From NCBI RefSeq assembly GCF_001514535.1, contig NZ_BCNO01000001.1, positions 62,001-126,000 on the forward strand: 64,000 nt of DNA, in the 5' to 3' direction. The translations under genes were made by a program, and so were the position numbers. The notes below the pieces were generated by a model. That model had not been told where the DNA came from, searched no databases, and saw nothing but the letters and a program-made list of their open reading frames with translations. Positions 17,199-26,860 of the stretch are shown here, piece by piece; position 1 is the stretch's first letter, and every line of letters starts with the position of its first letter. This stretch comes from Thermodesulfovibrio aggregans (GTDB taxonomy: Bacteria > Nitrospirota > Thermodesulfovibrionia > Thermodesulfovibrionales > Thermodesulfovibrionaceae).

Positions 17199-17272
17199 GC
17201 CCCCTTAGCTCAGTAGGATAGAGCACAGGTTTCCTAAACCTGGTGTCGCAGGTTCGATCCCTGCAGGGGGCA
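17199..17272 (+). tRNA. tRNA-Arg (anticodon CCU)
   Basis: A full cloverleaf is visible: acceptor GCCCCCT pairs with AGGGGGC, the D arm contains GCTCAGTAGGATAGAGC, the anticodon stem is CAGGT/ACCTG with loop TTCCTAA (anticodon CCT at 17233-17235), and the T arm is CGCAGGTTCGATCCCTGCA-like. The discriminator base is A and CCA is not encoded. It reads AGG arginine codons, common in this A+T-rich genome. Confidence 0.97.
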
Positions 17273-17338
17273 TTTTTAAAGCCGAAAAAGCTCATCAGAT
17301 TGTTACTAAGAGAAAATTAAATAAGAAAGGGGTACAGG

Positions 17339-18169
17339 ATGGATAGCAGGATAGCTAAATCCTTAAAAATGGAGCTAAATCCTGTTGCAATAATATGGTC
17401 TGATAAAAAACCGGAAAATGCCCTGCAATTTAAGGAAGGTAAATGGGGATGCGTGATGTGGATGTTTGCCAGTGCAGCAAAGGGAAAAGTTGCGGTATTT
17501 GATAGAAATACCTATGGCTGCTGGGGTGGAGGAGTTGGGCTTGGTTTTGGAAACAAATATCTGGATTTTCCAGGAGGTTTAGAGTGTTTCTCCTATTTTC
17601 TTTCTAATGGTAATAAAGAATGGGATAAAGGTAAAAATGTTGCTGAACAAATTAAATCTTATATAACAAAAGAATTCTATGATGACTTTCTTGAAGGAGA
17701 AAGATACTTAAAATCACCTGAAAGAGTCATGAAGTTTGTTGAACAACTTCCAATGATGGAAATTCCTGCAAAGTATGTTATTTTCAAGCCTTTAAAAGAT
17801 GTTAATCCTGATGAAGAACCTGTAGTTATTGTTTTTCCTGTGAATCCACATCAGCTTTCAGCATTGGTTGTGCTTGCTAATTATGAAAGAGAAGGCTTTG
17901 AAAATGTTATAATTCCATGGGGTGCTGGCTGTCAAACGATAGGAATATATGCATATAGAGAGACAGCATCGGAAAAACAGAGAGCAGTGGTTGGGCTCAC
18001 AGATCTCTCTGCAAGAAAGGCTATAAAAAAACAGCTTGGAGATTATATCTTTACTTTTACAGTTCCTTTTAAGATGTTTCTTCAGATGGAGGAAAATATT
18101 GAAGGAAGTTTTCTTGAAAGACATGTCTGGTTGTCTTTAATTAAAGCTTATGAGAGTGAATCAGTTTGA
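17339..18169 (+). CDS. DUF169 family protein
   Basis: The 276-residue protein matches the DUF169 family, recognised from its opening (LNPVAIIWSDKKP), several cysteine and tryptophan residues (WGCVMWMFASAAKGK, YGCWGGGVGLGFG) and later CQTIGIYAYRE. DUF169 proteins are common in anaerobes and archaea, and their function is not established to my knowledge. Conserved cysteines hint at metal or redox chemistry, which is inference. An AAAGGGG site precedes the start. It stands alone after the tRNA, with 113 bases to the convergent sbcC end. Confidence 0.8.
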   Translation: MDSRIAKSLKMELNPVAIIWSDKKPENALQFKEGKWGCVMWMFASAAKGKVAVFDRNTYGCWGGGVGLGFGNKYLDFPGGLECFSYFLSNGNKEWDKGKNVAEQIKSYITKEFYDDFLEGERYLKSPERVMKFVEQLPMMEIPAKYVIFKPLKDVNPDEEPVVIVFPVNPHQLSALVVLANYEREGFENVIIPWGAGCQTIGIYAYRETASEKQRAVVGLTDLSARKAIKKQLGDYIFTFTVPFKMFLQMEENIEGSFLERHVWLSLIKAYESESV

Positions 18170-18282
18170 CCTCATTCTAATTTGATCTCTCTACATAGTT
18201 CATGTTATTGATTGCTTTTCTTATTTTGTCTGATGATATTAATTCATCTGTTCTCTATATTGTTTCTGTCTGGTTCTTTTAT

Positions 18283-21200
18283 CTAAACTATTGCTACTTT
18301 ACTACTGCCTATTCTGTCTCTGTAAACGTTGATGTATTCGGGTATAATTTGTTTTAAATCGTCAAGATGAGATATTAGTCCAACAAGTCTGTCCTGTGAC
18401 CTCAGCCTGTCAAGAACATTACATAAAGAGTCAAGAAGGTCACGGTCAAGAGAGCTGAATCCCTCATCAATAAAGAAAAATTCAATGGATTTTTTTCTTC
18501 TGCTCTGAATGTAATGAGACAGGGAAAGAGCTAATGCAAAGGAAAGTATAAATGTTTCTCCACCTGAAAGAGTTGCCACCGGTCTTTCTTTGTTGTATAG
18601 AAGGTCTGTTATTGTAAATTCAAGATTTGGAAGAACATTTACTAAAAATCTCTTCCCTATAAGTTCTTTTAGTAGTTCATTGGTTACAACTACTATGTCT
18701 TTTAAGAGATACCAAGAAAGGAATTTGACCATTTCCTTGCCTGTGGTGAGTTTTTTAAGTAACTCTGTGTAGAGAAATTTTTTATTTATCTCTTCCATCT
18801 CTTTAGTAAGCTCCTGTTTTTCTATAAGTTGCTGTTTTTCTTTCTCTATTTGTTCGTTGAGTGCTCCTATTCTTTGATTTGATTCTGCTATTTTTTTATT
18901 CATTTCATTGAGAAATGTCTCTGTCTTTGATGGCTCATCTGGTGGTAAGCTCTTTATTGGTAGCTCTTCAAGTTGTTTTACTATTCCTTCATACTCACCT
19001 TTCTTTGTTTTTAAAGTATTTTCAAATTCGTCAATTTCTTTTTTAATCTTTGCTCTTTCCTTCTCTTCAATGAAAAACTGCTTCAATTCATCAACTTTAA
19101 CACCCTTTTCCACTGCTTTTTTATTTAGAGCGGTAAAAAGTTCTTCTTTTCTTTTTTTATCTTTTTCAAGTGAAGTGTTTATTGCCTGAAGTTTAAGGCT
19201 TAGCTTGTTTTTATTTTCTTCCAATTCCTTGAGTGTTTTTTCTATTTGTTCTCTTTTTTTCTTGAGTGTTTCAAGTTCTTTCTCAGTCTCTGTCTTTATT
19301 TCCTCGGGCTGCCTTCCCTGAGTTTTTTCAAATAAGTTTATTCTTTGCTCGTCGATTTGCTTTGTCAATTCTTCAAGTCTTTTTGTTTGAGCATCAATCT
19401 CTGCATTTATCTTTGCCAATTCATTATTTTTCTCATTGAGAGAGGAGTTCTTCTCTGTGAAAATATTGTTCAACTCTGTAAGTCTTTTGAGTATAGCACC
19501 GTATTTGTCACTTTTTTCTTTGAGCTTTAAAAAGGTGTCTTCAGCTTTTTTCCAGTATTCGGGAGAGATTTTATTTGATAACTCTTCTTCAAGAACTTTT
19601 GTTTGGTTTGTTTTTTCCTCAAGCTGTGTTTTAAACTCTTCTATTTTAGTTTTTTTGCTATTTAGTTTGTTTAAATCACCCCTTATCTCATTGTGAAGAT
19701 TTTCAGAATTTTTGAGCATTTCCTCAAGAGCGCTTATCTCCATTTCAATTTTGTTAATCTCTTTGTCTAATGGCGTTTTTGCAGGAGAGGGATGCTCCTT
19801 GCTTCCACAAACAGGGCAGGGCATACCCGGTGAAAGTTTTTTGCTCAGAGTTGCTGCAAGATTTTTTATCTCAAGCTCTTTAAGTTCAGCTTCCTTTTGC
19901 TCTTTTTCAGTTCTTAATCGATTTATCTCTTCAATCAGTCTATTTTCTATCTCATCATATGTTTTTACTTTTAAAGCAATTTTTAACTGAAGAAGTTTTT
20001 TTAATTTTTCAAAAATTTCATCAAACTCTTTGATTTCCTTGTTTATTTTTTTGTCTATATTCTGAATCTCCTTTTGCAAATCTTCAAGTCTTTTTATCTG
20101 ATGCAGATTACTCTGAAGAGTTTTATAAAGACTTTCCTCTTCCTTTGATAGTTCATGTTGTTTTAAATCTTTTTTATGTAACTCTATTTCTATCCAGTGT
20201 TTGTCTATCTCGGATTTTGTTTTTTCTATTTCTCTTTCAATTTTTGTTTTATTCTTCTTTAAGGTTGTAATCTCATCGTTTATTTTTCGCTGATTTTCTT
20301 CCTGTTGTCTTAAACTTTTGTTTAGTTCAATAAGCTGTTCAATCTCTGCGAGCTTCTTTATTAACTCTGGTTGTTTTTTGTTGTAATGTGCTTCAAAATC
20401 TTCTTTTTCTTTTCTTTTTCTTTCAAGTTTTATATCAAGTTCTTTTAAAGTTTCGTCAAAACTACTTTTTTGACTCTCACCCTCAGCTATTGATTTTTCA
20501 ACTCTAAGCCATTCATCATAAAATCCTTTATACAGACTCAGTTCTTCATCAATTTTTAGCCTTTCTTTAAGTTTTTCAATCTCCGAAGTTTTCTTTATAA
20601 TTTCAGTGATTTCTCTCTCTAAAGCTTTTTTCCTATCGTTTAGCTGTATGAAAGACTGAAAAATCTTAAGTTTCTCTGAAAGTGTCTTTTGCTCTTTTTG
20701 TAATTTCTCAAGATTATTATGGACTTGCTTAAGCTCTTTTTCTTTGCTTTCTATTGACTGCTCTGTGATGCTTTCAAGTTCTTTTAGCCTCTTTTCTCTT
20801 TCTTCCTTTGAAGCCTTCAGTTCACTTAATTTAGAAACAACTACATCATAAAGAGGTGCACCAAAGACATTAAGATCAAAGAGATTTCCGATAAGTTCAG
20901 CTCTTTTTGCAGGCTCAAGCTTTAGTATTTCAGCAAACTGATTCTGTGGAAGAATAACAACTTTGCAAAATTCATCCTCTGAAAGCCCGATGATATCCCT
21001 TATTTTTTCTCTGAACTCTCTTTCCTTTTCTGCGAGTGGAACCAAATTATCATGTTCTACTCTGTAAAGTTTTATCTTATTCTGTTTCCCGATGTTTCTC
21101 TCTATAAGATACTTATCTCCTGCTATGCTGAATTGAAATTTAAGACACATCTCCTGCTTGCGTGGATTTATGGCTTCCCTTATATTTGAGCCAAGTCTTG

Positions 21201-21369
21201 GAGTTTTTCCATAAATTGATAGAATTATGGCATCAAGTATGGTTGATTTTCCTGCACCTGTGTCGCCAAAGATACCAAAGATTCTGTTTCTGTAAAATCT
21301 CGTAAAATCTATCTCTACAGGTTCTGCATAGCTGTTAAGACCTTCAATATAAATTTTAATCGGTAGCAT
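18283..21369 (-). CDS. sbcC: Exonuclease subunit SbcC (SMC-like ATPase)
   Basis: SbcC is the Rad50-like partner of SbcD; the complex cuts hairpins and DNA ends at stalled forks. Walker A GDTGAGKSTILDA lies near residue 40. Two long coiled coils (about 180-500 and 540-850) flank the zinc-hook motif CPVC near residue 520. The ABC signature LSGGETF and the Walker B region FFFIDEGFSSLD are near the C-terminus. The 1028 residues match the family. ATG 21369 has GAGGAGG six bases upstream and is preferred over an upstream ATG at 21429. It overlaps sbcD by 14 bases. Confidence 0.95.
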   Translation of the reverse strand: MLPIKIYIEGLNSYAEPVEIDFTRFYRNRIFGIFGDTGAGKSTILDAIILSIYGKTPRLGSNIREAINPRKQEMCLKFQFSIAGDKYLIERNIGKQNKIKLYRVEHDNLVPLAEKEREFREKIRDIIGLSEDEFCKVVILPQNQFAEILKLEPAKRAELIGNLFDLNVFGAPLYDVVVSKLSELKASKEEREKRLKELESITEQSIESKEKELKQVHNNLEKLQKEQKTLSEKLKIFQSFIQLNDRKKALEREITEIIKKTSEIEKLKERLKIDEELSLYKGFYDEWLRVEKSIAEGESQKSSFDETLKELDIKLERKRKEKEDFEAHYNKKQPELIKKLAEIEQLIELNKSLRQQEENQRKINDEITTLKKNKTKIEREIEKTKSEIDKHWIEIELHKKDLKQHELSKEEESLYKTLQSNLHQIKRLEDLQKEIQNIDKKINKEIKEFDEIFEKLKKLLQLKIALKVKTYDEIENRLIEEINRLRTEKEQKEAELKELEIKNLAATLSKKLSPGMPCPVCGSKEHPSPAKTPLDKEINKIEMEISALEEMLKNSENLHNEIRGDLNKLNSKKTKIEEFKTQLEEKTNQTKVLEEELSNKISPEYWKKAEDTFLKLKEKSDKYGAILKRLTELNNIFTEKNSSLNEKNNELAKINAEIDAQTKRLEELTKQIDEQRINLFEKTQGRQPEEIKTETEKELETLKKKREQIEKTLKELEENKNKLSLKLQAINTSLEKDKKRKEELFTALNKKAVEKGVKVDELKQFFIEEKERAKIKKEIDEFENTLKTKKGEYEGIVKQLEELPIKSLPPDEPSKTETFLNEMNKKIAESNQRIGALNEQIEKEKQQLIEKQELTKEMEEINKKFLYTELLKKLTTGKEMVKFLSWYLLKDIVVVTNELLKELIGKRFLVNVLPNLEFTITDLLYNKERPVATLSGGETFILSFALALSLSHYIQSRRKKSIEFFFIDEGFSSLDRDLLDSLCNVLDRLRSQDRLVGLISHLDDLKQIIPEYINVYRDRIGSSKVAIV

Positions 21370-22519
21370 TTCTTGCCTCCTCAAGGCATTCAATAAAGAG
21401 TTTGAGCAACTCTTCGTCAGGTTCTTCATTAAATTTTGATCTATAAAATGTTACAAAAAGCTGCTCATCACTGAGAGAGGATATATCAATATTTGTATCG
21501 GTTTTCTCAATTATCTCAGACTGAAACTGCCAGCCAACGAGTTTGTCTTTGTATGCTTTAATGAGATTTTCTATCTGCCCCGGCGTATAGGGCTCATTTG
21601 ACTCCATTAGAAGATAGTAAAAATTTTCATCATTGGGGATGTTTTTGATGGCATCACTTATTGAGTTAAACTTTAACTTGATTATTCTCGGAATTTTTTC
21701 AAATTCAATAAATCTAATAGAACCTTCCTGCCAGAGGCAGACTCCCTTTTTATGCTCAATTTCTCCAGCATCAAAGGGATATATGGAGCCTGAATATACG
21801 GCATTATTGATTTTCTGAAATTTGTGTAGATGTCCAAGAGCGATGTAGTCAGCACTCTTTGGAAGTGCCTCGTAGGGTACATGTTCAATTCCACCTACCT
21901 GAAAAATTCTTTCAGAGCCAGATTTTTGAGCACCATGAAGATATAAATGGGAGACAAAGACAAAGTAATCACAGCTAAATTGTGGTTCCTTTGATAGATA
22001 ATCCTCTAAACTTTTTACAAAATCATCTCCGCTTAAACCCATTCTTACCTCTGATAAATAGGCAACTGCTTTTATAGCGACGGTCAAATTTTCATCTTTA
22101 AGCTTTAATTTTAAGAAGCTATTCTCAATAGTAACTTTATAGTGTTCGTTTTCAAAAATATATTCCTCAAATATGTCATTAGGAGTTCCAGAGATTACTA
22201 TAGAATGTTTACCGTAGATAAGAGGCTTTGAAATCCTGAGTTTGTCAGGTGAATCATGATTGCCAGCAACAGCAACAATTAGAGAACCTTCCTGTGAAAG
22301 AGAAGTGATTGTTTCATAAAAAAGTCTTTCAGCGTCAAAAGAGGGATTATAGGTATCAAAAATATCACCAGCTACAAGTATCAGTTGTGGTCTCTCTGAT
22401 TTGGTGATGTCTATGATTTCTGCCATTATTTTCTTCTGTATTGGGAGCAGGTCAAAGTTTGTCTCCCTGAAGTTTTTCCCAAGATGCCAGTCAGAAGTAT
22501 GCAAAATCTTAAGTGCCAT
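21356..22519 (-). CDS. sbcD: Exonuclease subunit SbcD (Mre11-like nuclease)
   Basis: SbcD is the Mn-dependent phosphoesterase of the SbcCD complex. Metal-binding motifs appear in order: HTSDWHLGK at the N-terminus, GDIFD, GNHD and GHLHK near residue 230. ATG 22519 follows GGAGAGG at suitable spacing; an upstream ATG at 22555 would add 12 residues without a ribosome site. A TATAAT box (22547-22552, - strand) lies 27 bases upstream. SbcC follows with overlap. Confidence 0.95.
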   Translation of the reverse strand: MALKILHTSDWHLGKNFRETNFDLLPIQKKIMAEIIDITKSERPQLILVAGDIFDTYNPSFDAERLFYETITSLSQEGSLIVAVAGNHDSPDKLRISKPLIYGKHSIVISGTPNDIFEEYIFENEHYKVTIENSFLKLKLKDENLTVAIKAVAYLSEVRMGLSGDDFVKSLEDYLSKEPQFSCDYFVFVSHLYLHGAQKSGSERIFQVGGIEHVPYEALPKSADYIALGHLHKFQKINNAVYSGSIYPFDAGEIEHKKGVCLWQEGSIRFIEFEKIPRIIKLKFNSISDAIKNIPNDENFYYLLMESNEPYTPGQIENLIKAYKDKLVGWQFQSEIIEKTDTNIDISSLSDEQLFVTFYRSKFNEEPDEELLKLFIECLEEARNATD

Positions 22520-22546
22520 AACACACCTCTCCTTTTTATTAGTTAA

Positions 22547-22552
22547 ATTATA
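22547..22552 (-). promoter_or_regulatory. Probable -10 box of sbcDC
   Basis: TATAAT on the - strand, preceded directly by TG. The leader to the sbcD start is about 20 bases and holds a GGAGAGG site. No convincing -35 is seen. Confidence 0.5.
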
Positions 22553-22559
22553 CAAGAAT

Positions 22560-23080
22560 TAGGCACTATTTTCATGATTGAAATGTTGTGGAAATATTTT
22601 TGTTATCTTCATAAGAGGATGCAGTTAAGTTTGAGTGTATCTACATTAAAGCTCCTTAAAATAAATATTAATGCGTTCACAGGGCAGAGAAAAATCTGTC
22701 AGCACAGCAATTTTTCAAAGCCTATCACAGCCTCGGGAGGACAGAGGAGTCTTTCAGGATAATGAAACACAGCATAGGACTGGTACATCACTAGACAGAC
22801 AGAGTAGCTAAGTCCCTATTCAGAGCATCGAGAGTAAAAGAGCAGCCAATATGACAGTTAGAGAAGATTTCAAGATATAAACTGTCTAATAATCAAAAGA
22901 TTGCGATTTTTGTTGTACAAAAAATTGCCATTTTTAAAAATAAAGTTCAATATTTTCAATGAGTTATAAAATTTAATTGATAAACTCAGGACAGCATTCT
23001 TTAAAGACTTAGACAGTCTTTTGGTAAGGGAGATTTCTTATCTTAGAAAATTTTGGTCTATGCTTCAATTTCAACATCAA
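22560..23080. other. Gene-poor stretch with a G+C-richer patch; possible decayed mobile element
   Basis: About 520 bases hold no credible gene on either strand; open frames are short and lack ribosome sites. Bases 22670-22860 are visibly richer in G+C than the flanks, as if of other origin. After it the sequence is A+T-rich, with TTTTTGT/ACAAAAA as a 7-base inverted repeat (22908-22924), ACTGTCTAA (22881-22889) matched by TTAGACAGT (23009-23017), and a hairpin AAAGACT-TAGAC-AGTCTTT (23003-23021). A decayed insertion sequence or an unknown RNA are both possible. I recognise neither. Confidence 0.4.
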
Positions 23081-23110
23081 TAGACTTAGGGAATTAAATT
23101 AAATTATAAT
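23081..23110 (+). promoter_or_regulatory. Possible promoter upstream of the P-type ATPase
   Basis: TAGACT (23081-23086) and a perfect TATAAT (23105-23110) are 18 bases apart. A leader of about 120 bases would result, long enough to hold the small open frame at 23134-23226. The -35 match is weak. Confidence 0.35.
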
Positions 23111-23133
23111 ATTTGACAATGTTTGATTATATC

Positions 23134-23226
23134 ATGAAATTCAAAAAAATCCTTGTTCTGGTAAGTTTTCTTCCTGACTTTGTTTTTCCTCTCGTAATAG
23201 TAGAATTAGTCTATGTGACTATTTAA
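23134..23226 (+). CDS. Possible 30-residue hydrophobic leader peptide
   Basis: An ATG opens a 30-codon frame encoding a basic start (MKFKK) followed by a strongly hydrophobic stretch rich in L, V, F and I. It ends at TAA 12 bases before the ATPase start, and the stop overlaps the purine-rich AAGGAAG site of that gene. There is no clear ribosome site of its own. The placement would suit a small membrane protein or a leader peptide controlling the transporter, but chance is not excluded. Confidence 0.25.
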   Translation: MKFKKILVLVSFLPDFVFPLVIVELVYVTI

Positions 23227-23238
23227 GGAAGAAATAAT

Positions 23239-25914
23239 ATGCATTGGTATCAGATAAACCTTAAAGAGATTTATCAAAGGTTAAACACATCAGAAAGAGG
23301 TCTTACTTCCGAAGAGGTAAAAAGAAGGCTTGAAAAATATGGAGCTAACAAGCTTGCAGAAGAAAAGGACATAAATAAGCTAAAAATATTTCTACATCAG
23401 TTTGCAAGCCCTCTTATCTATATTTTGATTATTGCTGGAGCAATCACATTAGTGCTCAAAGAATACATAGACTCTGGTGTCATCTTTGCTGTGGTCATTC
23501 TCAATGCAGTGATCGGCTACATACAGGAATATAAAGCTGAACAGAGTGTGAGAGCTTTAAAGAAAATGCTTGTTCCAAAGGCAAAGGTCTTGAGAGATGG
23601 CATTGAAAAGGAGGTAAATAGTGAAGAGCTTGTTCCTGGAGATATTGTGCTTCTTTATTCTGGTATTCGTGTTCCTGCTGATATAAGGCTTGTTCACACA
23701 GTAGAGCTTAAAATTGATGAATCCATACTTACAGGGGAATCCCTTCCTGTTGAAAAGCATCATCATACAATAAAGGATGAAAATCTGACCTACGGTGATC
23801 AGAAAAATATGGCATTTATGGGAACAATTGTGGTAAGTGGAAGAGCAAAGGGCATAGTTGTTGAAACAGGAATGAACACTGTATTTGGCAAGATTGCTAA
23901 GGGAATAAGGGAAGCAGAGGCAGTTAAGGCACCTCTTCAGGATAAAATTCAAAAATTTGCAAATCTGGTAGGGATATTTGTTGTAGTTGCCTCTGTATTG
24001 CTTTTTGTTATGGGACTGATAATTGGTGAAGGCATCAAAGAGATGTTCATGACTGCTGTTGCTGCAGCTGTTGCTGCCATACCAGAGGGGCTTCCTATGG
24101 TTGTAACGGTCACATTAGCAGTTGGTGTTATACGCATGGCAAAAAGAAATGCCATAGTGCGAAGACTTCATGCTGTTGAGACACTTGGAAGCACCACAGT
24201 TATATGTACAGATAAAACAGGCACACTCACAAAAAATGAGATGACTGTAAAGCTAATTTACGATGGGAAAAAAATATACGAAGTAGAAGGAAGCGGATAT
24301 GAACCAAAGGGAAGGATTCTTCATAATGGCTTGGAGGTTGACCTTAAAAAGGACTACGAAGCTTTGATAGAAACGTTGAGAATAGGACTATTATGCAATG
24401 AGTCTAACATATATGAAGAAGACGGAGAGTTCAAACTGGAAGGAGATCCCACTGAAGGTGCATTGATTGTTTCGGCATTGAAAGCAGGTTTAAATAAAGC
24501 TGAAGAAGAAAAAAGATATGAACTTATTGAAACCATACCCTTTGAATCAGAAAGAGGCTATATGGCTACTTTACATAAGCATAGAGGTGAAAAATTAGTC
24601 TTTATCAAGGGTGCACCGGAAAAGATAGTTGACCTATGCAGGAAAAATTTTTGGGGAGAAGAGCTTAATAAAAAAGAGATTCACTCAATCATAAACAGAT
24701 TTGCAAAAGAGGGAATGAGAGTGCTTGCCTTTGCCTATGTAAAGGTTCCAAAAGAAACAGAAGAAATATCATGCAAAGAGATTGAGCAGTGTTACGCTGC
24801 AGAGGGTTTAGTATTTACAGGACTTCAGGCAATGATTGACCCACCAAGACCTGAGGCGATTGAGGCTATAAAGGGATGTAAAAAGGCAGGCATTAGAGTT
24901 GTAATGATTACAGGAGATCACGCAGTTACAGCCAAGGCAATAGGAAATATGCTTGGAATTGGAGATGAAAAATCAGAGGTTCTCACAGGAAAAGATTTAG
25001 AGAAGATGACGGATGAGGAACTCTTTGAAAAGGTAAAAAGAGTAAATATCTTTGCAAGAGTCTCGCCAGAGCATAAATTAAAAATAGTAAAACAACTCAT
25101 GGCTCAGGGACAGATTGTAGCAGTAACTGGAGACGGAGTTAATGATGCACCTGCACTTAAGGCAGCTCACATAGGAATTGCAATGGGCAAGAGTGGAACC
25201 GATGTGGCAAAGGAAGCATCAGATATGGTGCTCACTGATGACAACTTTGCAAGCATCTTCAATGCAGTAAAAGAGGGAAGGGTTGTTTTTGATAACATAA
25301 GAAAGGTAGTCTTTTTCCTTATTCCCACAGGTCTTGCCTCAATTCTTTCCATAATTGGTGCAGTTGTAACTGGACTTCCAATTCCCTACTTTCCAGCTCA
25401 GATACTCTGGATAAACCTTGTAACAAATGGACTTCAGGTTATCTCACTTGCCTTTGAGCCTGGAGAAAAGGGAGTTATTGAAAGATCACCAAGACCTCCG
25501 GAAGAAGGAATAATGTCAAGGCTTATGATTGAAAGAACAATAATTGTTGGATTTTTAATATCCCTGGGAGTAGCTTATACTTTCATGAAAGCTCTTGAAC
25601 AGGGAGAGTCTTTAGAGACAGCAAGAACAGTAGCAGTAACCACAATGGTTTTCTTCCAGTTCTTTCAGGCATGGAACAGCCGCTCTGAGTATGAATCCAT
25701 ATTTAGAATAAACCCTTTCAGCAATATGTTTCTTTTCCTGAGTCTTATTGTGGCAACACTTGCCCAGATTGCTTTCATATATCTGCCGGCACTTCAGTGG
25801 GTATTCAGGACAAAGCCAATCTCAGCAGAGGACTGGCAAAATATTATTCTGATAGCACTCTCAGTCATAGTAGTTGTTGAAATTGATAAATGGTTAAGAA
25901 GAAAGAGAAGATGA
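23239..25914 (+). CDS. P-type cation-transporting ATPase (P2, Ca2+-ATPase-like)
   Basis: This 891-residue pump has a cation ATPase N-terminal domain, the actuator loop TGES, the helix-4 motif PEGLP (about 281-285), and the phosphorylation site DKTGTLT with D325. The hinge is TGDGVNDAP, followed by the C-terminal membrane domain. PEGLP and the overall pattern place it with calcium or Na/K-type P2 pumps; calcium export is most likely, though manganese or sodium cannot be excluded. The start has AAGGAAG nine bases upstream. A small hydrophobic open frame precedes it. Confidence 0.93.
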   Translation: MHWYQINLKEIYQRLNTSERGLTSEEVKRRLEKYGANKLAEEKDINKLKIFLHQFASPLIYILIIAGAITLVLKEYIDSGVIFAVVILNAVIGYIQEYKAEQSVRALKKMLVPKAKVLRDGIEKEVNSEELVPGDIVLLYSGIRVPADIRLVHTVELKIDESILTGESLPVEKHHHTIKDENLTYGDQKNMAFMGTIVVSGRAKGIVVETGMNTVFGKIAKGIREAEAVKAPLQDKIQKFANLVGIFVVVASVLLFVMGLIIGEGIKEMFMTAVAAAVAAIPEGLPMVVTVTLAVGVIRMAKRNAIVRRLHAVETLGSTTVICTDKTGTLTKNEMTVKLIYDGKKIYEVEGSGYEPKGRILHNGLEVDLKKDYEALIETLRIGLLCNESNIYEEDGEFKLEGDPTEGALIVSALKAGLNKAEEEKRYELIETIPFESERGYMATLHKHRGEKLVFIKGAPEKIVDLCRKNFWGEELNKKEIHSIINRFAKEGMRVLAFAYVKVPKETEEISCKEIEQCYAAEGLVFTGLQAMIDPPRPEAIEAIKGCKKAGIRVVMITGDHAVTAKAIGNMLGIGDEKSEVLTGKDLEKMTDEELFEKVKRVNIFARVSPEHKLKIVKQLMAQGQIVAVTGDGVNDAPALKAAHIGIAMGKSGTDVAKEASDMVLTDDNFASIFNAVKEGRVVFDNIRKVVFFLIPTGLASILSIIGAVVTGLPIPYFPAQILWINLVTNGLQVISLAFEPGEKGVIERSPRPPEEGIMSRLMIERTIIVGFLISLGVAYTFMKALEQGESLETARTVAVTTMVFFQFFQAWNSRSEYESIFRINPFSNMFLFLSLIVATLAQIAFIYLPALQWVFRTKPISAEDWQNIILIALSVIVVVEIDKWLRRKRR

Positions 25915-26012
25915 ACTCTCTAAGTCAGTCTCAAGCTTTGACTTTCCTCTGTTTTTTATGTTAATTTTTATTATAAAACCTGAAAAATAAGAAAATTAGA
26001 GGAGGTTAGAGT

Positions 26013-26858
26013 ATGCATACATTGAAAACGATGGTTTTAATGGTTTTTCTTACAGTATTTTTTATCTTTATTGGTTCTCTGATTGGCGGAAAGCATGGAG
26101 CTACTATTGCTCTAATAATTGCACTTGGCATGAATTTCTTTGCCTACTTCTTCAGTCATAAAATTGTTCTTGCTATGTATGGAGCAAAGGAAGTTTCAGA
26201 GGCTGAAGCTCCTGAACTTTACAGTATTGTAAGGACACTTTCTCAAAGAGCAGGACTTCCAATGCCAAAAGTTTATATCATTGAGTCTGAACAGCCAAAT
26301 GCATTTGCAACAGGGAGATCACCAAAACATGGAGTAGTTGCAGTTACAACAGGAATTATGAGAATTCTCTCCCGTGAAGAACTTGAAGGAGTTATTGGAC
26401 ATGAACTTGCTCATATTAAACACAGAGATATTTTAATAAGCACAATTGCTGCAACTATTGCTGGAGCTATATCCTATCTTGCTCAGATGGCTCAATGGGC
26501 AATGATATTTGGTGGAAGACATGATGATGAGGAGGGAGGAAATCCAATAGTAGCACTGATTATGATGATCCTTGCTCCAATTATTGCAATGATTATACAA
26601 CTTGCAATCAGCAGAGCTCGTGAGTATGCAGCAGACGAAGGTGGTGCAAAAATTGCAGGAAATCCTCTTTATCTTGCAAATGCTCTAAGGAAACTTCATC
26701 ATGCCTCTCAGGCAATACCAATGGAGGCAAATCCTGGAACAGCTCATCTATTCATAGTAAATCCTCTTTCAGGTCGTAGCTTGATGAAGTTATTTAGTAC
26801 TCATCCACCAATTGAAGAGAGAATTGCAAGACTTGAAGCAATGGCAAGGAGATATTAG
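26013..26858 (+). CDS. htpX: Membrane zinc metalloprotease HtpX
   Basis: HtpX degrades misfolded membrane proteins. Two N-terminal transmembrane helices (about 8-50) precede the gluzincin motif HELAH (H130 to H134), and two further helices follow (about 145-170 and 185-205). The third zinc ligand is probably the glutamate in REYAAD. The length of 281 fits the family. GAGGAGG lies at good spacing. The preceding 98-base gap holds only weak promoter-like sequence (TTGACT at 25938). purE follows after two bases, likely in one transcript. Confidence 0.94.
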   Translation: MHTLKTMVLMVFLTVFFIFIGSLIGGKHGATIALIIALGMNFFAYFFSHKIVLAMYGAKEVSEAEAPELYSIVRTLSQRAGLPMPKVYIIESEQPNAFATGRSPKHGVVAVTTGIMRILSREELEGVIGHELAHIKHRDILISTIAATIAGAISYLAQMAQWAMIFGGRHDDEEGGNPIVALIMMILAPIIAMIIQLAISRAREYAADEGGAKIAGNPLYLANALRKLHHASQAIPMEANPGTAHLFIVNPLSGRSLMKLFSTHPPIEERIARLEAMARRY

Positions 26859-26860
26859 TT

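Noticed and set aside
17059-17295. Open frame on the - strand across the tRNA with CRDRTCDTRF-like sequence
   Set aside because: It is the antisense of tRNA-Arg and of the region upstream of cydA; such frames are a well-known annotation artefact.
22574-22762. 62-codon + strand frame in the gene-poor stretch
   Set aside because: No ribosome site, no recognisable domain, and it crosses the change in base composition.
22881-22960. IS21-like terminal repeat (TTGCGATTTTTGTTGTAC region)
   Set aside because: It resembles multiple A+T-rich transposase sites, but no transposase remnant or matching opposite end could be identified, so it is kept only as part of the unexplained stretch.
23557-23952. 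131-codon open frame antisense to the P-type ATPase
   Set aside because: Inside a clear ATPase frame, cysteine- and asparagine-rich without family features or ribosome site.
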